In this document: piece by piece, positions 25,962 through 34,882 of the stretch
Layout: every line of letters starts with the position of its first letter
Numbering within the stretch: the first letter of the stretch is position 1
Origin: Streptomyces odonnellii
Lineage (GTDB): Bacteria > Actinomycetota > Actinomycetes > Streptomycetales > Streptomycetaceae
Length of the DNA: 64,000 nt
Direction: 5' to 3'
Assembly (NCBI RefSeq): GCF_000981895.1
Contig: NZ_LATD01000020.1
Span: forward strand, 1-64,000
Notes under the pieces: generated by a model
The model's database searches: none
Told to the model about the DNA's origin: nothing
What the model saw: the letters and a program-made list of their open reading frames with translations, nothing else
Program-made: the position numbers and the translations under genes

Positions 25962-27068
25962 ATGCGACATGGTGCTCTTACGGCCGGCCTCGTGGCCGCC
26001 GGATTGATCCTCACGGGTTGCGGTTCTTCTCCCACGACCCAGTCCCCCGGCGGCCAGGCCGCCGACACCGACCCCTACGCCCCCTACGCCTCGCTGACCG
26101 GCCAGGCACGGACGGACAAGCTGCTCGCCGACGCGAAGAAGGACGGCGCGCAGATCGACCTCTACACCTCGAACACCGATATCCAGGACCTCGTCGACGG
26201 CTTCAAGAAGGCCTATCCGGAGATCAAGGTCAACGCGTTCCGCGCCAACTCCGAGACGGTCCTCCAGCGGATATCCCAGGAGAACCAGGCCAACAAGCCG
26301 CAGAACGACGTAGTCGACACCAATGACATCGAACTGCGCGCACTGGACTCGCAGGGCCTGCTCAAGCCGTACACGGGACCGGCCGCGGCCGGCCTCAAGG
26401 ACGCGGCGAAAGGGCTCGGTGGCTGGACCGCGGAGCGTTTCAACGCGTTCGTCATCGGCTGGAACACCAACCTCGTCAAGAAGGGCCAGGAGCCGAAGAG
26501 CTTCGCCGACCTGGCCGATCCCCGCTGGAAGGGCCGGTTGTCCGTCGAGATCGGCGACTGGGACTGGTACGCGTCGATGCATACGTACCTCACCGAAGAG
26601 CAGGGAATGAGCCAATCCGATGCCGACGACCTCTTCAAAAGGATCGCCGCCAATGTCAAGGTGACGAAGGGCCACACGGTGCAGGGCGAACTCCTCAGTG
26701 CGGGACAGTTCGCCGTAGCCCTGTCCGTATACAGCCACACCGTCGACAAGGCCGCCAAGAAGGGCGCGCCCGTGGCATGGCGGCCCGTGGTGGAACCAGT
26801 GATCCTGCGACCCAACGGAGTCGGCCTCATGTCCCATCCCCGGCACCCCGCCGCAGCGCTGCTGTGGACGGACTGGGTGCTCGGCGACGGGCAGAAGGCG
26901 ATCGCCGAGTCCCTTCGCATCCCGGCGGCCACATCCGTACCGGGGTTCCAGGACCCCATCCCGGCCGGCACCACCACCTACAGCTTCTCGAAGTCCGCAG
27001 AGACGGACGGCAAGCGGTGGAGCGCCGACTACGACGCCCTGCTGCGCGGCGTGCCCAAGGCCGGCTGA
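25962..27068 (+). CDS. ABC importer lipoprotein, solute-binding (AfuA/FbpA type) 1
   Basis: 368 residues. A lipoprotein signal ends in LILTGCGSS (lipid-modified C20), so it is exported and membrane-tethered. The mature part has the type II periplasmic binding fold with IDLYTSNTDIQDLVDGF, NAFRANSETVLQRI, TERFNAFVIGWNTN-like segments and DPRWKGRLSVEIGDWDWY. Although the family is usually called iron-binding, I see no adjacent Tyr-Tyr ligand pair as in FbpA, so an organic anion ligand is likely. It is first in the operon SBP1-SBP2-permease-ATPase and has a GntR operator upstream. Confidence 0.85.
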   Translation: MRHGALTAGLVAAGLILTGCGSSPTTQSPGGQAADTDPYAPYASLTGQARTDKLLADAKKDGAQIDLYTSNTDIQDLVDGFKKAYPEIKVNAFRANSETVLQRISQENQANKPQNDVVDTNDIELRALDSQGLLKPYTGPAAAGLKDAAKGLGGWTAERFNAFVIGWNTNLVKKGQEPKSFADLADPRWKGRLSVEIGDWDWYASMHTYLTEEQGMSQSDADDLFKRIAANVKVTKGHTVQGELLSAGQFAVALSVYSHTVDKAAKKGAPVAWRPVVEPVILRPNGVGLMSHPRHPAAALLWTDWVLGDGQKAIAESLRIPAATSVPGFQDPIPAGTTTYSFSKSAETDGKRWSADYDALLRGVPKAG

Positions 27069-27108
27069 CCCACTCACCGTTTGCACCTCTTCACAGGAGC
27101 GCACCCGT

Positions 27109-28215
27109 ATGAGGACCCGTAACTTCACTTTCTCCGTGTCCGGTCTGCTGGCCGCGACGCTCGTCGCGGGGTGCGGCGGCATGCCGGGCCAGGCCGGCGC
27201 GGGCTCGGACGAGGTCTACGGCCGGCTCCGGGGACTGGCCGGCACCGAGCAACGCGCGCAGGCGGAGGAGCTGGCCGGGAAGGAGGGGAAGACCCTCTCC
27301 CTGTACACCTCGATGACCGCCGACATAGCGACCCCGATCGCCGAGGCCTTCGAGAAGGAGTACGGCATCCGTGTCAGCGTCTTCCGCGGCAACTCGGAGA
27401 CGGTCCTCCAGCGGACCCTTCAGGAACAGGAGGCCGGCCGTCCGGGGGCCGATGTCATCGAGACCAACTTCGCGGAGATGGCCATCCTCGCCGGCAAGGG
27501 GCATCTCGCCGACTACAACGGCTCCGCTCTCGACAAGGTCGAGCCGGCCGGGAAGTTCGACCACTGGACGGCCACCCGTTTCAATGTGTTCCAGCCCGCC
27601 TGGAACACCACGAAGATCAAGCCCGGTGACGAGCCCAGGAGCTGGGAGGACCTGGCCCTGCCCAAGTACCGCGGCAAGATCACCATGGAGATCAGCGACA
27701 GCGACTGGTACGAGAACGTCACCAAGTACTGGCTGGACCACGGAAAGTCACAGGCCGAGGTGGACACCCTCTGGAAGGGCATCGCGGCCAACTCCAAGGT
27801 CGCCAAGGGACACACCACGATGATGCAGTTCCTGACCGCGGGCCAGACCTCGATGGAGGCGATGAACTACACGTACATCACCGCCAGGGCCGCCAAGGAC
27901 GGGGCGCCGGTGACCCATCTGCCGGCGAGCGGGGTCTCCACCGTTCCCGCGTTCGCACGGCCCAACGGAGTCGGCATGATCAAGGGCGCCCAGCACCCGG
28001 CCGCGGCCTGGCTGTTCTACGACTGGCTGCTCACCGGCGGCCAGCAGACCCTGGTCGATCTGGGCCTCACCCCGTCCACCAAGGTCCCCGGCGACAAGAG
28101 CGTCGCCGGGCTCACCCTCGTACCGTTCGATGTCGAGGGCCTGACGAAGGACGACACGGTCTGGGACAAGAAGTACGACGCGCTGCTCCGCGGCGCCGAC
28201 ACGGTGGGGCGGTGA
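27109..28215 (+). CDS. ABC importer lipoprotein, solute-binding (AfuA/FbpA type) 2
   Basis: 368 residues and a clear paralogue of the preceding lipoprotein: the same length, lipobox VAGCGGM (C22), VFRGNSETVLQRTLQ, and YRGKITMEISDSDWYENV. The genes are 40 bp apart, a tandem duplication giving one transporter two receptors. As in its sister, no Tyr-Tyr pair is visible. Sequence differences around ITARAAKDGAPVTHLP imply a different ligand preference or a second conformer. The permease starts 6 bp after this stop, so coupling is tight. Confidence 0.85.
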   Translation: MRTRNFTFSVSGLLAATLVAGCGGMPGQAGAGSDEVYGRLRGLAGTEQRAQAEELAGKEGKTLSLYTSMTADIATPIAEAFEKEYGIRVSVFRGNSETVLQRTLQEQEAGRPGADVIETNFAEMAILAGKGHLADYNGSALDKVEPAGKFDHWTATRFNVFQPAWNTTKIKPGDEPRSWEDLALPKYRGKITMEISDSDWYENVTKYWLDHGKSQAEVDTLWKGIAANSKVAKGHTTMMQFLTAGQTSMEAMNYTYITARAAKDGAPVTHLPASGVSTVPAFARPNGVGMIKGAQHPAAAWLFYDWLLTGGQQTLVDLGLTPSTKVPGDKSVAGLTLVPFDVEGLTKDDTVWDKKYDALLRGADTVGR

Positions 28216-28221
28216 CGCGCG

Positions 28222-30018
28222 ATGGCACTCGCCTCCACCGCCACCGCTCCGCAGGGCGGCCAGGGGACTCCGGGCACGGGGGCCTCCCCCGAGCCCGCGT
28301 CCCCCGGCCGGTTCGCGGGGCTGCTGCGGCGACTGCTCTCCTTCCAGGGCCTCCTGGTCGGCGGCGCCGTGGTGATCGTCGGCTATCTCGCCCTCGTACC
28401 GCTGGGCTATCTCATCCATGACACCTTTCTGAACAGCACCGGCACCGGTGTCTCGTTCGGCGCGTTCAGCCGTGCCTACGGAGGCAACTCCCAGGCCGGC
28501 TCGATGATGCTCAACTCGCTGGGCTTCGCGCTCGGTTCGGCGGCGCTCGCGCTGGTGCTCGGTACGGTCCTGGCCTATATCCAGGTCCGTACCGACACCC
28601 CCTTCAAGGGGCTGTTCTTCGCGGCCTCGCTGGTGCCGCTGATCGTGCCCGGCATCCTGTACGCGACCTCGTGGATCTTCCTCGGCGACCCGTCGAGCGG
28701 CGTCATCAACACCCTGATCTTCCAGCCGCTGTTCGGCACCGCACCGGTCAACATCTTCAGTGTGTGGGGCATGATCTGGGTGCAGGGGCTGCATCTGGCC
28801 CCCGTCACCTTCCTGCTCATGGTCGCCGCGTTCCGGGCGATGGACCCCTCGCTGGAGGAGTCCGCGGCGATGTCCGGCGCCCGGCGGCTCACCGTACTGC
28901 GGCGGATCACCGTCCCGCTGCTGCGCCCGGCGATGATCTCGGCCTCGCTGCTGATGTTCGTCCAGTCCCTGGAGAGCTTCGAGGTACCCGGCCTGCTGGG
29001 ACTCCAGAACGGCATCTACGTCTTCACCAGCCGGATCTACTTCGTCCTGCGCGCCTATCCGATCGACTACGGCGCCGCGGGCGCGCTGGCCATCGGGCTG
29101 CTGGTGATCGCGGCGGCCGGGGTGCTGCTCTCCGGCTGGCTCCAGCGCTCCTCGCGCAACTTCCAGACCGTGACCGGCAAGGCGTTCCGGCCCCGGCCGG
29201 TGGACCTGGGCCGGGCACGGCCCTGGGTGGGCGCCGGGGTGATCGTGTACTTCCTGGTCACGGTGGTCCTGCCGGTCGCGGTCCTCGTCTACGCGTCCCT
29301 GCTCAAGTACTACGCCGCGCCCTCCCGCAAGACGCTCAGCTCGATGTCGCTGGAGAACTACAGCGAGGTGCTGCACATGCCCCTCGCCTTCACCGCGCTG
29401 AAGAACTCACTGATCGTCGGCATCGGCGCGGCCACCGCGGTCATGCTGCTGACCTCGATCGTCTCCTGGGTGGTGCTGCGCACCAGGGCACCGGGGCGGC
29501 GGGTGCTCGACCTGCTCGCCTTCACCCCCATCGTGATCCCCGGGCTGGTCCTCGGCCTGGCGCTGTCCTTCGTCTATCTGCGGATGCCGCTGCCGATCTA
29601 CGGCACGCTGCTGATCCTGCTCGTGTCGTACTGCACCCGCTATCTGCCGTACGGGATGCGCTACTCGTCCGCGGCGATGGCCCAGATGTCGCCGGAGCTG
29701 GAGGAGTCGGCGGCGGTCTCGGGCGCCTCGTGGTTCCAGACCTTCCGGCGGGTGCTGCTGCCGCTGATGAGCAGCGGCATCCTGGCCGGCTGGGTCTACA
29801 TCCTCGTGGTGTCCTTCCGCGAACTGTCGAGCACGATCCTGCTCTACAGCCCCGGCAAGGAAGTGCTCTCGGTCCTGATCTGGGAGCAGTTCGAGAACGG
29901 CCAGTTCACCACGCTCGCCGCGCTCGGTGTCTGCATGGTCCTGATCCTTGTCCTGCTCGTCTCCATCGCCTACCGCCTGGGAGCCCGCTTCGGGCTGCAG
30001 GGCGACTCGTCGAACTAG
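28222..30018 (+). CDS. ABC importer permease, fused two-half type (FbpB/AfuB)
   Basis: 598 residues, about 12 membrane helices in two similar halves, each with an EAA-type loop: MDPSLEESAAMSGARRL (first half) and SPELEESAAVSGASWF (second half). This duplicated layout is typical of FbpB-like permeases, which form the whole channel from one chain. An N-terminal tail of about 35 residues is cytoplasmic and Pro/Gly-rich. It sits between the two lipoprotein genes and the ATPase gene (24-bp gap). Confidence 0.9.
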   Translation: MALASTATAPQGGQGTPGTGASPEPASPGRFAGLLRRLLSFQGLLVGGAVVIVGYLALVPLGYLIHDTFLNSTGTGVSFGAFSRAYGGNSQAGSMMLNSLGFALGSAALALVLGTVLAYIQVRTDTPFKGLFFAASLVPLIVPGILYATSWIFLGDPSSGVINTLIFQPLFGTAPVNIFSVWGMIWVQGLHLAPVTFLLMVAAFRAMDPSLEESAAMSGARRLTVLRRITVPLLRPAMISASLLMFVQSLESFEVPGLLGLQNGIYVFTSRIYFVLRAYPIDYGAAGALAIGLLVIAAAGVLLSGWLQRSSRNFQTVTGKAFRPRPVDLGRARPWVGAGVIVYFLVTVVLPVAVLVYASLLKYYAAPSRKTLSSMSLENYSEVLHMPLAFTALKNSLIVGIGAATAVMLLTSIVSWVVLRTRAPGRRVLDLLAFTPIVIPGLVLGLALSFVYLRMPLPIYGTLLILLVSYCTRYLPYGMRYSSAAMAQMSPELEESAAVSGASWFQTFRRVLLPLMSSGILAGWVYILVVSFRELSSTILLYSPGKEVLSVLIWEQFENGQFTTLAALGVCMVLILVLLVSIAYRLGARFGLQGDSSN

Positions 30019-30042
30019 CACCTGCCCGAAGGGACACCAGGG

Positions 30043-31179
30043 ATGCTGACTGTCGAATCCCTCGCCAAGAGCTATGAATCGTCCGCGGGCTCCGCGCGCC
30101 GCCGCAAGTCCGCCGACAGCACCCGTGTCTTCGCCGTCGACGGAGTCGACTTCGACGTACGCGACGGTGAGCTGTTCACCCTGCTCGGCCCGTCCGGCTG
30201 CGGCAAGACCACCACCCTGCGCTCCATCGCGGGCCTCGAACACCCCACGGCCGGCCGGGTCAGCCTCGGCGACCGGGTGCTGTTCGACTCCGCGAAGGGG
30301 ATCAATCTGCGGGCCAACCGCCGTGGTTTCGGCATGGTCTTCCAGTCGTACGCGATCTGGCCGCACATGTCGGTCTTCAAGAACGTCTCGTTCCCGCTCG
30401 ATGTGATGCCCCGCGCCAAGCGGCCCGGGCGCAAGGAGATCGAGGAGCGTGTCCAGCAGGTGCTCGACGTGATCGAGCTGGGCGCGTACGCCTCCCGGCC
30501 GGCCACCAAGCTCTCCGGCGGCCAGCAGCAGCGCCTCGCGCTGGCCCGGGCGCTGGTGACCCAGCCGGAGCTGATGCTGCTCGACGAGCCGCTCTCCAAT
30601 CTCGACGCCAAGCTGCGCGAGAGCATGCGCTTCGAACTCAAGCGGCTCCAGCGGGAGCTGAACCTCACCGCGATCTATGTGACCCATGACCAGTCCGAGG
30701 CGCTGGTGATGTCCAACCGGATAGCGGTGATGAACGAGGGACGCATCGAGCAGATCGGCAAGCCGCGCGAGATCTACACCAAGCCGGCCACCCGGTTCGT
30801 CGCCGAGTTCATCGGTACGTCCAACTTCATCGAGGCCAGGGTGGTGTCGGTGACGGGCGACGAGGTGACCGTCGAGACCACGCAGGGGCGGCTGGTGGCG
30901 CGGGAGTGTCCGAGGACGCCCGCCGCCGGGGACTCGGTCCTGCTGTCGATCCGGCCGGAGTCGATCGACGTCTCCACCACGCCGCGGGGCGACGTTCCCA
31001 ACGAGTGGTCGGGGAAGGTCCGTACGCGCGCGTTCCTCGGCGACGCCATCGACCACATCACCGGGGTCGGCGATCTGGAGATCCGCAGCCGCTCCAACCC
31101 GACGGTGTCGATACCGCCGGGCACCGAGGTGCATCTCACCGTGGCTCCGGAGAAGGTCACGCTCGTACCGGTCGACTGA
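30043..31179 (+). CDS. ABC importer ATP-binding protein (FbpC/PotA type)
   Basis: 378 residues. Walker A is LLGPSGCGKTTTLRS, the Q-loop is near MVFQSYAIWPHM, the signature is LSGGQQQRLALAR, Walker B is LMLLDEPLSNLDA, and the H-loop is TVTHDQ-like (AIYVTHDQSEAL). The C-terminal about 130 residues form a TOBE/regulatory domain, usual in importers of this class. It powers the preceding permease. A GGGCC-rich hairpin follows at 31195-31237. Confidence 0.92.
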   Translation: MLTVESLAKSYESSAGSARRRKSADSTRVFAVDGVDFDVRDGELFTLLGPSGCGKTTTLRSIAGLEHPTAGRVSLGDRVLFDSAKGINLRANRRGFGMVFQSYAIWPHMSVFKNVSFPLDVMPRAKRPGRKEIEERVQQVLDVIELGAYASRPATKLSGGQQQRLALARALVTQPELMLLDEPLSNLDAKLRESMRFELKRLQRELNLTAIYVTHDQSEALVMSNRIAVMNEGRIEQIGKPREIYTKPATRFVAEFIGTSNFIEARVVSVTGDEVTVETTQGRLVARECPRTPAAGDSVLLSIRPESIDVSTTPRGDVPNEWSGKVRTRAFLGDAIDHITGVGDLEIRSRSNPTVSIPPGTEVHLTVAPEKVTLVPVD

Positions 31180-31194
31180 GATGTACGGGCCTCC

Positions 31195-31237
31195 GGGCCG
31201 CTCTTCCTGGGCCGGTCAGGACCCGGAAGAGCGGCCC
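31195..31237 (+). terminator. Hairpin terminator after importer operon
   Basis: GGGCCGCTCTTCC (31195-31207) pairs perfectly with GGAAGAGCGGCCC (31225-31237), starting 15 bp after the ATPase stop, with a 17-nt loop. Confidence 0.75.
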
Positions 31238-31340
31238 GGTCACCACGGGCCCGGTCACAAGCGGCCCGGTCACGAGCGGCCCGGTCACAAGCCGCCCGTC
31301 ACAACAAGCCCGTCACCGCCGGCCCGGTCACAACGGCCCG
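31231..31340. repeat. Degenerate GGCCCGGTCAC tandem repeat
   Basis: About seven units of 13-16 bp share the core GGCCCGGTCAC, with AAGC, CACG or GAGC linkers, between the importer terminator and the MFS gene. There is no spacer diversity or CRISPR layout. It is probably a slippage-prone minisatellite. Confidence 0.7.
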
Positions 31341-31371
31341 GGAACGGACACCGGAACCAGGGAGAGGCGTA

Positions 31372-32610
31372 GTGTCCCGCATGGCGATACCCGAGGTGCT
31401 GCGCAACCGTGACTTCACCCTCTACTGGGGCGGTGTGATCCTGTCCCAGATCGGGACACGGGGAGCCGTCGCCGCCAATCTCTACCAGGTCTACGAACTC
31501 ACCGGCTCCACCGCGCAGGTGGGCCTCGTCGGCCTCGCGCAGGCCGTCGCCCTGCTGGTGCTGTCTCCGCTCGGCGGTATCTACGCCGACCGGCTCGACC
31601 GGCGGCGCCTGCTCCAGGTGACCCAGTGTCTGGCGCTCGTCGTGTCGGCCGGGCTCGCCGCCGTCACCCTCGCCGACGCGGCCACGGTCTGGACGGTCGT
31701 CGTCTCCTCGCTGCTGGCGACGGCGGCGGCTACCTTCGACCAGCCGGCCCGCCAGGCGCTGATCCCCGCGATGGTGCCGAGGGAGCGGCTCGTCGACGCC
31801 TTCGCCCTGCTCAACCCCTCGCGCGAACTGGCGGTTCTGGTGGGCCCCGCGCTCGCGGGTCTGCTCATCGCGGCCGGCGGCCCCGGCGCGGTCTATGTCT
31901 TCGACACCGTGACGTACGGGGCGCTCGTCGCCGTCCTCGCCGTGCTGCGGGTTCCGCCGCTGGCCGTGGCCGACGAGCGGACGTCGCTGCTGGAGAGCCT
32001 GCGCGAAGGCGTGGCGTATGTCGGCGGCAAGCCGCTGGTACGGCAGCTCATGGGGCTCGATCTGGCGGCCACGGTGTTCGGCGCGTACCGGGTGCTGCTG
32101 CCCGCGTTCGCCGCGGACGTGCTGCACACCGGGGCCACCGGGTACGGCCTGCTCGCCGCCGCTCCCTCGGCGGGGGCGCTGATCGGTTCCGTGTGGGTCT
32201 TCAAGCTGGTGCGTACCGCGCGTTCGGGCCGGATCGTCCTGTGGGCCACGGCCGCGTACGGGCTGGCCGTGGCGGGTCTCGCGCAGTCACGGGTGTTCCC
32301 GGTGGCGATCGTGATGGCCCTGGCCCTCGGGGCCGCGGACGCGCTCGCCACCACCGTCCGGCATGCCGCGGTGCAGGTGGAGACACCGGACACACTGCGC
32401 GGACGGGTCTCCGCCATCTACCAGATGTGCTCACGGGGCGGTCCCGCGATCGGGGACTCCGTGATCGGCGCGCTCGCCGGAGTGGCGGGTCCCGTGCTCG
32501 CGCTCACGCTCGGCGGTCTGGTCCCCACCGCCGTGTCCGGGCTGAGCGCCCTCGGCAGCCGTACGGTCCGCGACTACAGCGTGCCGAAGGCGCAGCCCGC
32601 CTCCACCTGA
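31372..32610 (+). CDS. Major facilitator superfamily transporter (EntS-like)
   Basis: 412 residues with about 12 membrane helices. The MFS loop signature is seen as GGIYADRLDRRRLL between helices 2 and 3, and a LVDAFALLNPSRELAVLVGPALAG segment is typical of the EntS/MFS_3 subfamily. It could export or import an organic acid, siderophore or drug. GTG 31372 is taken as start, following GGGAGAGGCGTA; an ATG three codons later is possible. It lies inside the island but its own promoter shows no clear GntR palindrome. Confidence 0.85.
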   Translation: MSRMAIPEVLRNRDFTLYWGGVILSQIGTRGAVAANLYQVYELTGSTAQVGLVGLAQAVALLVLSPLGGIYADRLDRRRLLQVTQCLALVVSAGLAAVTLADAATVWTVVVSSLLATAAATFDQPARQALIPAMVPRERLVDAFALLNPSRELAVLVGPALAGLLIAAGGPGAVYVFDTVTYGALVAVLAVLRVPPLAVADERTSLLESLREGVAYVGGKPLVRQLMGLDLAATVFGAYRVLLPAFAADVLHTGATGYGLLAAAPSAGALIGSVWVFKLVRTARSGRIVLWATAAYGLAVAGLAQSRVFPVAIVMALALGAADALATTVRHAAVQVETPDTLRGRVSAIYQMCSRGGPAIGDSVIGALAGVAGPVLALTLGGLVPTAVSGLSALGSRTVRDYSVPKAQPAST

Positions 32611-32711
32611 CCCGGCGCGTGTCCTCCCTCTCGTACACACTCCCCGCCTGTACCCCTCTCGCCGGCCCCTCTCGTCGTACAACTCCCGCCCGCCGACAGC
32701 CGGAAGGAACC

Positions 32712-33788
32712 ATGAGTACGCACACCACGACCGAAACCACCCACTACCACGTACAGAAACGCCGCCGCGCCCAGTTCATCGAGGACTGGCGCAAGAACCA
32801 CCGCACCGTCGTCGCACACGAGGACGTCGAGACACATCCCACCGCGCGCGGCAGCCGGGTGGGGGTGTACGTCGGCGCCGACGGCGACCGGCCGACCCGC
32901 ACCATGGACGCCCTGGTCCATGAACTCGGTCCGGGGACGACGACCACAACACACCGCCACTCGTGGGACGCCATGGTGTTCGTGGTGGCCGGGCACGGCT
33001 GGTCCGAGATCGACGGGGAGCGCGTCGAGTGGGGGCCGGGCGACTCCCTGCACTTCCCTGCCTGGTCCTGGCACCGCAGTGGCAATGCCGGCGAACCGGG
33101 GGCCGCGACAGCGCGCTATCTGACGTTCTCCAGCGAACCGCTCCTGGAGACCATGGGCATGGCCGTCATCGAGGACGCGGGACACGCTTCCTGGGACACA
33201 CTCCCGCCGCGGCCGCCGTACTCCGAGGGACACGACGGGGCCGATCCGTACGCCGCGCGGCTGCGCCGGCTCGCCCGCGACCAGCGGGCCCGCCGCTCGG
33301 GACGGCTGCACACGAGCTGGGACGAGCTGGAACTGCGCAACACTCCGCGCGGTACCCGTACCACTTTCCTGCTCGACCAGGCCATCGGCTACCAGGCCTC
33401 CGGCATCACCATGGCCATGTTCGAAATCGGTCCCGGCCGCGCCCAGTCGATGCACCGGCACCCGGGCGAGGCCTGGCTGTACGTGGTGGAGGGCTCGGGC
33501 GAGAGCTATCTGGGCACCGAGCCGGAGGGCGGCGAGCGGCACCCCTGGAAGAAGGGCGATCTGATCGTCGTCGACCACTTCCTGTGGCACCAGCACATCA
33601 ACACCGACCCGTCGCGTACGGCGAAGGTGGTGCGCATCCATATGTTCGACAGTCTGCTGGAGACCATGCGGGCGCTGTGCGATCCGCTGGTGCTGTTCGA
33701 GGAGCCGCCGGACCACATCCGGGACGCGCAGGCCGGTGACCCGTCGACCGTCGAGTGGCCGCCGCTCCGGCGGCCCACCTGGCCATGA
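32712..33788 (+). CDS. Bicupin protein 2
   Basis: 358 residues with two cupin domains. The first has TTTTHRHSWDAMVFVVAGHG and AWSWHRSGN; the second has AQSMHRHPGEAWLYVVEGSG and FLWHQHINTD. Both keep HxH-type pairs that bind Fe, Mn or Ni in cupins. The acidic partner of motif 1 is Glu in barrel two and Asp in barrel one. It is close in plan to the products at 22800 and 34883, so the island holds three paralogues. ATG 32712 follows GGAAGGAACC. The TRIP13-like ATPase gene starts 98 bp after its stop. Confidence 0.82.
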   Translation: MSTHTTTETTHYHVQKRRRAQFIEDWRKNHRTVVAHEDVETHPTARGSRVGVYVGADGDRPTRTMDALVHELGPGTTTTTHRHSWDAMVFVVAGHGWSEIDGERVEWGPGDSLHFPAWSWHRSGNAGEPGAATARYLTFSSEPLLETMGMAVIEDAGHASWDTLPPRPPYSEGHDGADPYAARLRRLARDQRARRSGRLHTSWDELELRNTPRGTRTTFLLDQAIGYQASGITMAMFEIGPGRAQSMHRHPGEAWLYVVEGSGESYLGTEPEGGERHPWKKGDLIVVDHFLWHQHINTDPSRTAKVVRIHMFDSLLETMRALCDPLVLFEEPPDHIRDAQAGDPSTVEWPPLRRPTWP

Positions 33789-33885
33789 GCGGTGGCGCCA
33801 TGAGCTGTCGCGCCACGCGCGCTCGTGCTGTGCGCGGTTGTGCCACGGACGGGAGCGCGGTGGGATCGCACGGAAGGTGTACGAG

Positions 33886-34800
33886 GTGACCGTAGCTCTG
33901 CCGCACGGTGTGGCGGGGATCCATGCCCTGCCCGCCGGTCACCACGACGGCCCGTGGGACGCGGTGATCACCGGTCCCCGGGTCAAGGAACGGCTGCTCG
34001 CGACCGCCGTCCTCGTGCTCCGGCACGGGGCGCGGCTCGCGGGCTCCGCCGTGGCGCCGCACGGTCTGATCGTCCTCGCGGGACCGCCGGGCACCGGCAA
34101 GTCGACCCTGGCCCAAGGGCTGGCGCAGGCCGCCGCGCGGACCCTGGCACCGCACGGCGCGACCACCCTCGTCGAGGTCGATCCGCATGCCTTCCCCAGC
34201 GAGATGCTGGGCGAGAGCCAGCGCTCGGTCTCCCGGCTCTTCCGGGAGACCCTGCCGGAACTGGCCGCGCGCCGTCCGCACACGCTGGTTCTCGTGGACG
34301 AGGTCGAGGCGCTGGCGGTGCGCCGGCAGGCCGCCTCGTTCGACACCAATCCCGTCGATGTCCACCGGGCGACCGATGCCGTGCTCAGCGGGCTGGACGC
34401 GCTGCGCGCCGAGCGTCCCGGCACCCTGCTGGTGGTCACGACGAACTTCGCCGAGGCGGTCGACGACGCGTTTCTGTCCCGCGCCGACCTGGTCGTAAGG
34501 ACCGCTCTGCCGGACGAGTCCGTGATCCCGCTGATCGTGGCGGACTCGTTGCGCGAACTGGCGTCCCAGTGGCCCGCGTTGGGAGCGCTGGCCGAGGACA
34601 CCGCGGTGCACCGGCGGGTGGGGAAGCTGCTCGCCGGTCTGGACGGGCGGCGGATACGCAAGACGGTGCACGGCGCCCTCGCACTGCGGCTGGAAACCGC
34701 GCGCGACCCGTCCCTGCTGGGGGCGGACGATCTGATCGCGGCGGCGGAGGAGAGCTCGGCGGGCGGGCCCCGGGCCGAGTGTGAGCGGGCCGGAGCGTGA
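33886..34800 (+). CDS. Pch2/TRIP13-like AAA+ ATPase
   Basis: 304 residues of one AAA+ module. Walker A is GPPGTGKST (66-74), Walker B is TLVLVDEVEAL (D138, E139), sensor 1 is Asn187 in VVTTNF, SRADLVV carries a candidate arginine-finger region, and sensor 2 is GLDGRRIRKT. The segments DEVEAL, NPVDVHRATDAVLSGLDAL and GLDGRRIRK match eukaryotic TRIP13/Pch2 and bacterial Cap6-like remodellers. No HORMA gene or cyclase is adjacent, so this is not a CBASS unit. GTG 33886 is chosen because GGAAGG lies 8 nt upstream; GTG 33877 is an alternative. It possibly remodels a neighbouring enzyme. Confidence 0.83.
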   Translation: MTVALPHGVAGIHALPAGHHDGPWDAVITGPRVKERLLATAVLVLRHGARLAGSAVAPHGLIVLAGPPGTGKSTLAQGLAQAAARTLAPHGATTLVEVDPHAFPSEMLGESQRSVSRLFRETLPELAARRPHTLVLVDEVEALAVRRQAASFDTNPVDVHRATDAVLSGLDALRAERPGTLLVVTTNFAEAVDDAFLSRADLVVRTALPDESVIPLIVADSLRELASQWPALGALAEDTAVHRRVGKLLAGLDGRRIRKTVHGALALRLETARDPSLLGADDLIAAAEESSAGGPRAECERAGA

Positions 34801-34827
34801 AACGTACGGCGAGTGTGAACGTACGAC

Positions 34828-34859
34828 GAGGCCGCGTCCCCGGTCGGGGGCGCGGCCTC
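34828..34859. terminator. Bidirectional hairpin terminator
   Basis: GAGGCCGCGTCCCC (34828-34841) pairs with GGGGGCGCGGCCTC (34846-34859), with one G-T pair and a 4-nt loop. It lies between the convergent AAA+ and bicupin 3 genes. Confidence 0.85.
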
Positions 34860-34882
34860 GTGCGCGGCGGGTGCCGGGACCT

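Noticed and set aside
31231-31340. CRISPR array
   Set aside because: Units are tandem with no spacers and no cas genes nearby.
33886-34800. TRIP13-like ATPase as part of a CBASS defence system
   Set aside because: No CD-NTase, HORMA or effector gene is adjacent; the neighbours are bicupins.
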